Assembly (NCBI GenBank): GCA_947174625.1
Contig: CAMWJT010000066.1
Span: 1 to 7,073, forward strand
Source of the DNA: an uncultured Ruminococcus sp.
GTDB lineage: Bacteria; Bacillota; Clostridia; Oscillospirales; Ruminococcaceae
DNA length: 7,073 nucleotides
Reading direction: 5' to 3'
The notes beneath the pieces are model-generated. The model worked only from the letters and a program-made list of their open reading frames with translations. It did not search any database and was not told where the DNA came from. A program made the translations under genes and the position numbers. Shown here in pieces: positions 6,637 through 7,073 of the stretch; within the stretch, counting starts at the first letter, position 1; each line of letters opens with the position of its first letter.

Positions 6637-6668
6637 AAAAATTGTCCACACAGAAACTATGTGGACAA
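6637..6668 (-). terminator. Hairpin with T-run after the small membrane protein gene
   Basis: On the minus strand the arms TTGTCCACA (6668-6660) and TGTGGACAA (6650-6642) form a perfect 9-bp stem with a 9-base loop, followed by five T residues (6641-6637). It lies about 68 bases beyond the stop of the 83-residue gene, so it can act as its terminator. It ends just before the -35 box of the next gene. An operator role for the palindrome is an alternative. Confidence 0.72.
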
Positions 6669-6735
6669 AATCTGATATTATTATGCCGGGACATTTGCGT
6701 ATTCTTTCTATTGGTTTTCTTTCCTGTCGCAATTT

Positions 6736-6987
6736 TTAATCATTGGCATGAGCATTCTGAGACGAAAGCATTTTTTTGATCTCTGCCGTATTCTGACTGA
6801 TTTCACAGATCATCATAATCCCGGACACACTGATAAAAGAGATGACAGCTCCTGCAACAATGATCAGAAGACTGATCAGTGCACTATCTGCATTTTTTCC
6901 GGCAACAATTCCCAGGATCACAGAAACAATCACACCAAGACCGACGGCAATTTTTCCCAGACTTTTCATGATATTTGTCCAAAACAT
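6736..6987 (-). CDS. Small two-helix membrane protein, unknown function
   Basis: An 83-residue protein that I do not recognise as a named family. It starts with a short amphipathic segment (MFWTNIMKSLGK), has two hydrophobic helices at about 11-30 and 36-62 separated by a short polar turn (GKNADS), and ends in a polar, partly helical tail (EISQNTAEIKKML) with a soft Asn/His-rich end. This shape, two helices then a short cytoplasmic or coiled tail, is common among uncharacterised Firmicutes proteins. It is supported as a real gene by a strong ribosome site (AAGGAGAGG, eight bases before the ATG), an upstream extended -10 box, and a downstream terminator hairpin. Those signals suggest it is transcribed alone. 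It has no clear functional link to the dockerin protein. Confidence 0.8.
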   Translation of the reverse strand: MFWTNIMKSLGKIAVGLGVIVSVILGIVAGKNADSALISLLIIVAGAVISFISVSGIMMICEISQNTAEIKKMLSSQNAHAND

Positions 6988-6995
6988 AATTTTTT

Positions 6996-7004
6996 CCTCT
7001 CCTT
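6996..7004 (-). promoter_or_regulatory. Ribosome binding site of the small membrane protein gene
   Basis: AAGGAGAGG on the minus strand, eight bases before the ATG at 6987. It is among the strongest Shine-Dalgarno matches in the window and fixes the start of the 83-residue gene. Confidence 0.8.
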
Positions 7005-7058
7005 GACTTCATTTGAATTTTAATAACATATTTGGCTTTGCTGAAAAACCATGTCTGA

Positions 7059-7064
7059 ATTATA
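7059..7064 (-). promoter_or_regulatory. Extended -10 box of the small membrane protein gene (-35 outside window)
   Basis: The minus strand reads TGGTATAAT, a consensus -10 hexamer with the extended TG. The -35 box would fall past base 7073, so only half of the promoter can be judged. The implied start is about 65 bases upstream of the ATG. Confidence 0.6.
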
Positions 7065-7073
7065 CCATAAATT

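Noticed and set aside
6669..6735. A small gene or RNA between the hairpin and the small membrane protein gene
   Set aside because: No open frame with a ribosome site and no strong secondary structure were seen; it looks like the 3' untranslated region of the small gene.

Overview
The window reads as a chromosomal segment of an anaerobic, low-to-moderate-GC Gram-positive gut or rumen bacterium of the Ruminococcus type. This is an inference from three things: purine-rich Shine-Dalgarno sites, a strict-anaerobe Ni-Fe carbon monoxide dehydrogenase family enzyme, and a secreted protein ending in a type I dockerin after a long Thr/Ser linker, a cellulosome-type architecture. I cannot name the species.

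Left part (1-4750, + strand): four tightly packed genes that look like one operon. They encode a lipoprotein substrate-binding protein, a permease and an ATPase of a NitT/TauT (nitrate/sulfonate/taurine-like) ABC importer, then a CooS-family protein. A perfect 12-bp hairpin with a T-run closes the unit. The CooS protein keeps all six cysteines of the B and D iron-sulfur clusters, but an ungapped motif comparison with C. hydrogenoformans CODH-II shows Asp in place of C-cluster ligand Cys333. Asp219, His99, His102 and Ile567 are also changed. With a His-rich N-terminal extension and a dedicated importer, this looks like a 'deviant' CooS, perhaps with a hybrid-type Fe/S/O cluster, rather than a true CO dehydrogenase. 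The importer plus deviant CooS is the best candidate here for an undescribed system.

Right part (4763-7073, - strand): a convergent gene for a secreted transglutaminase-like protein with a Cys/His/Asp triad, a Thr/Ser linker of about 79 residues and a C-terminal dockerin. Behind it on the same strand is a small two-helix membrane protein. The gap between them holds a hairpin that can terminate the small gene and, immediately after it, a near-consensus sigma-A promoter for the dockerin gene. The right-hand genes show no functional link to the left-hand operon.
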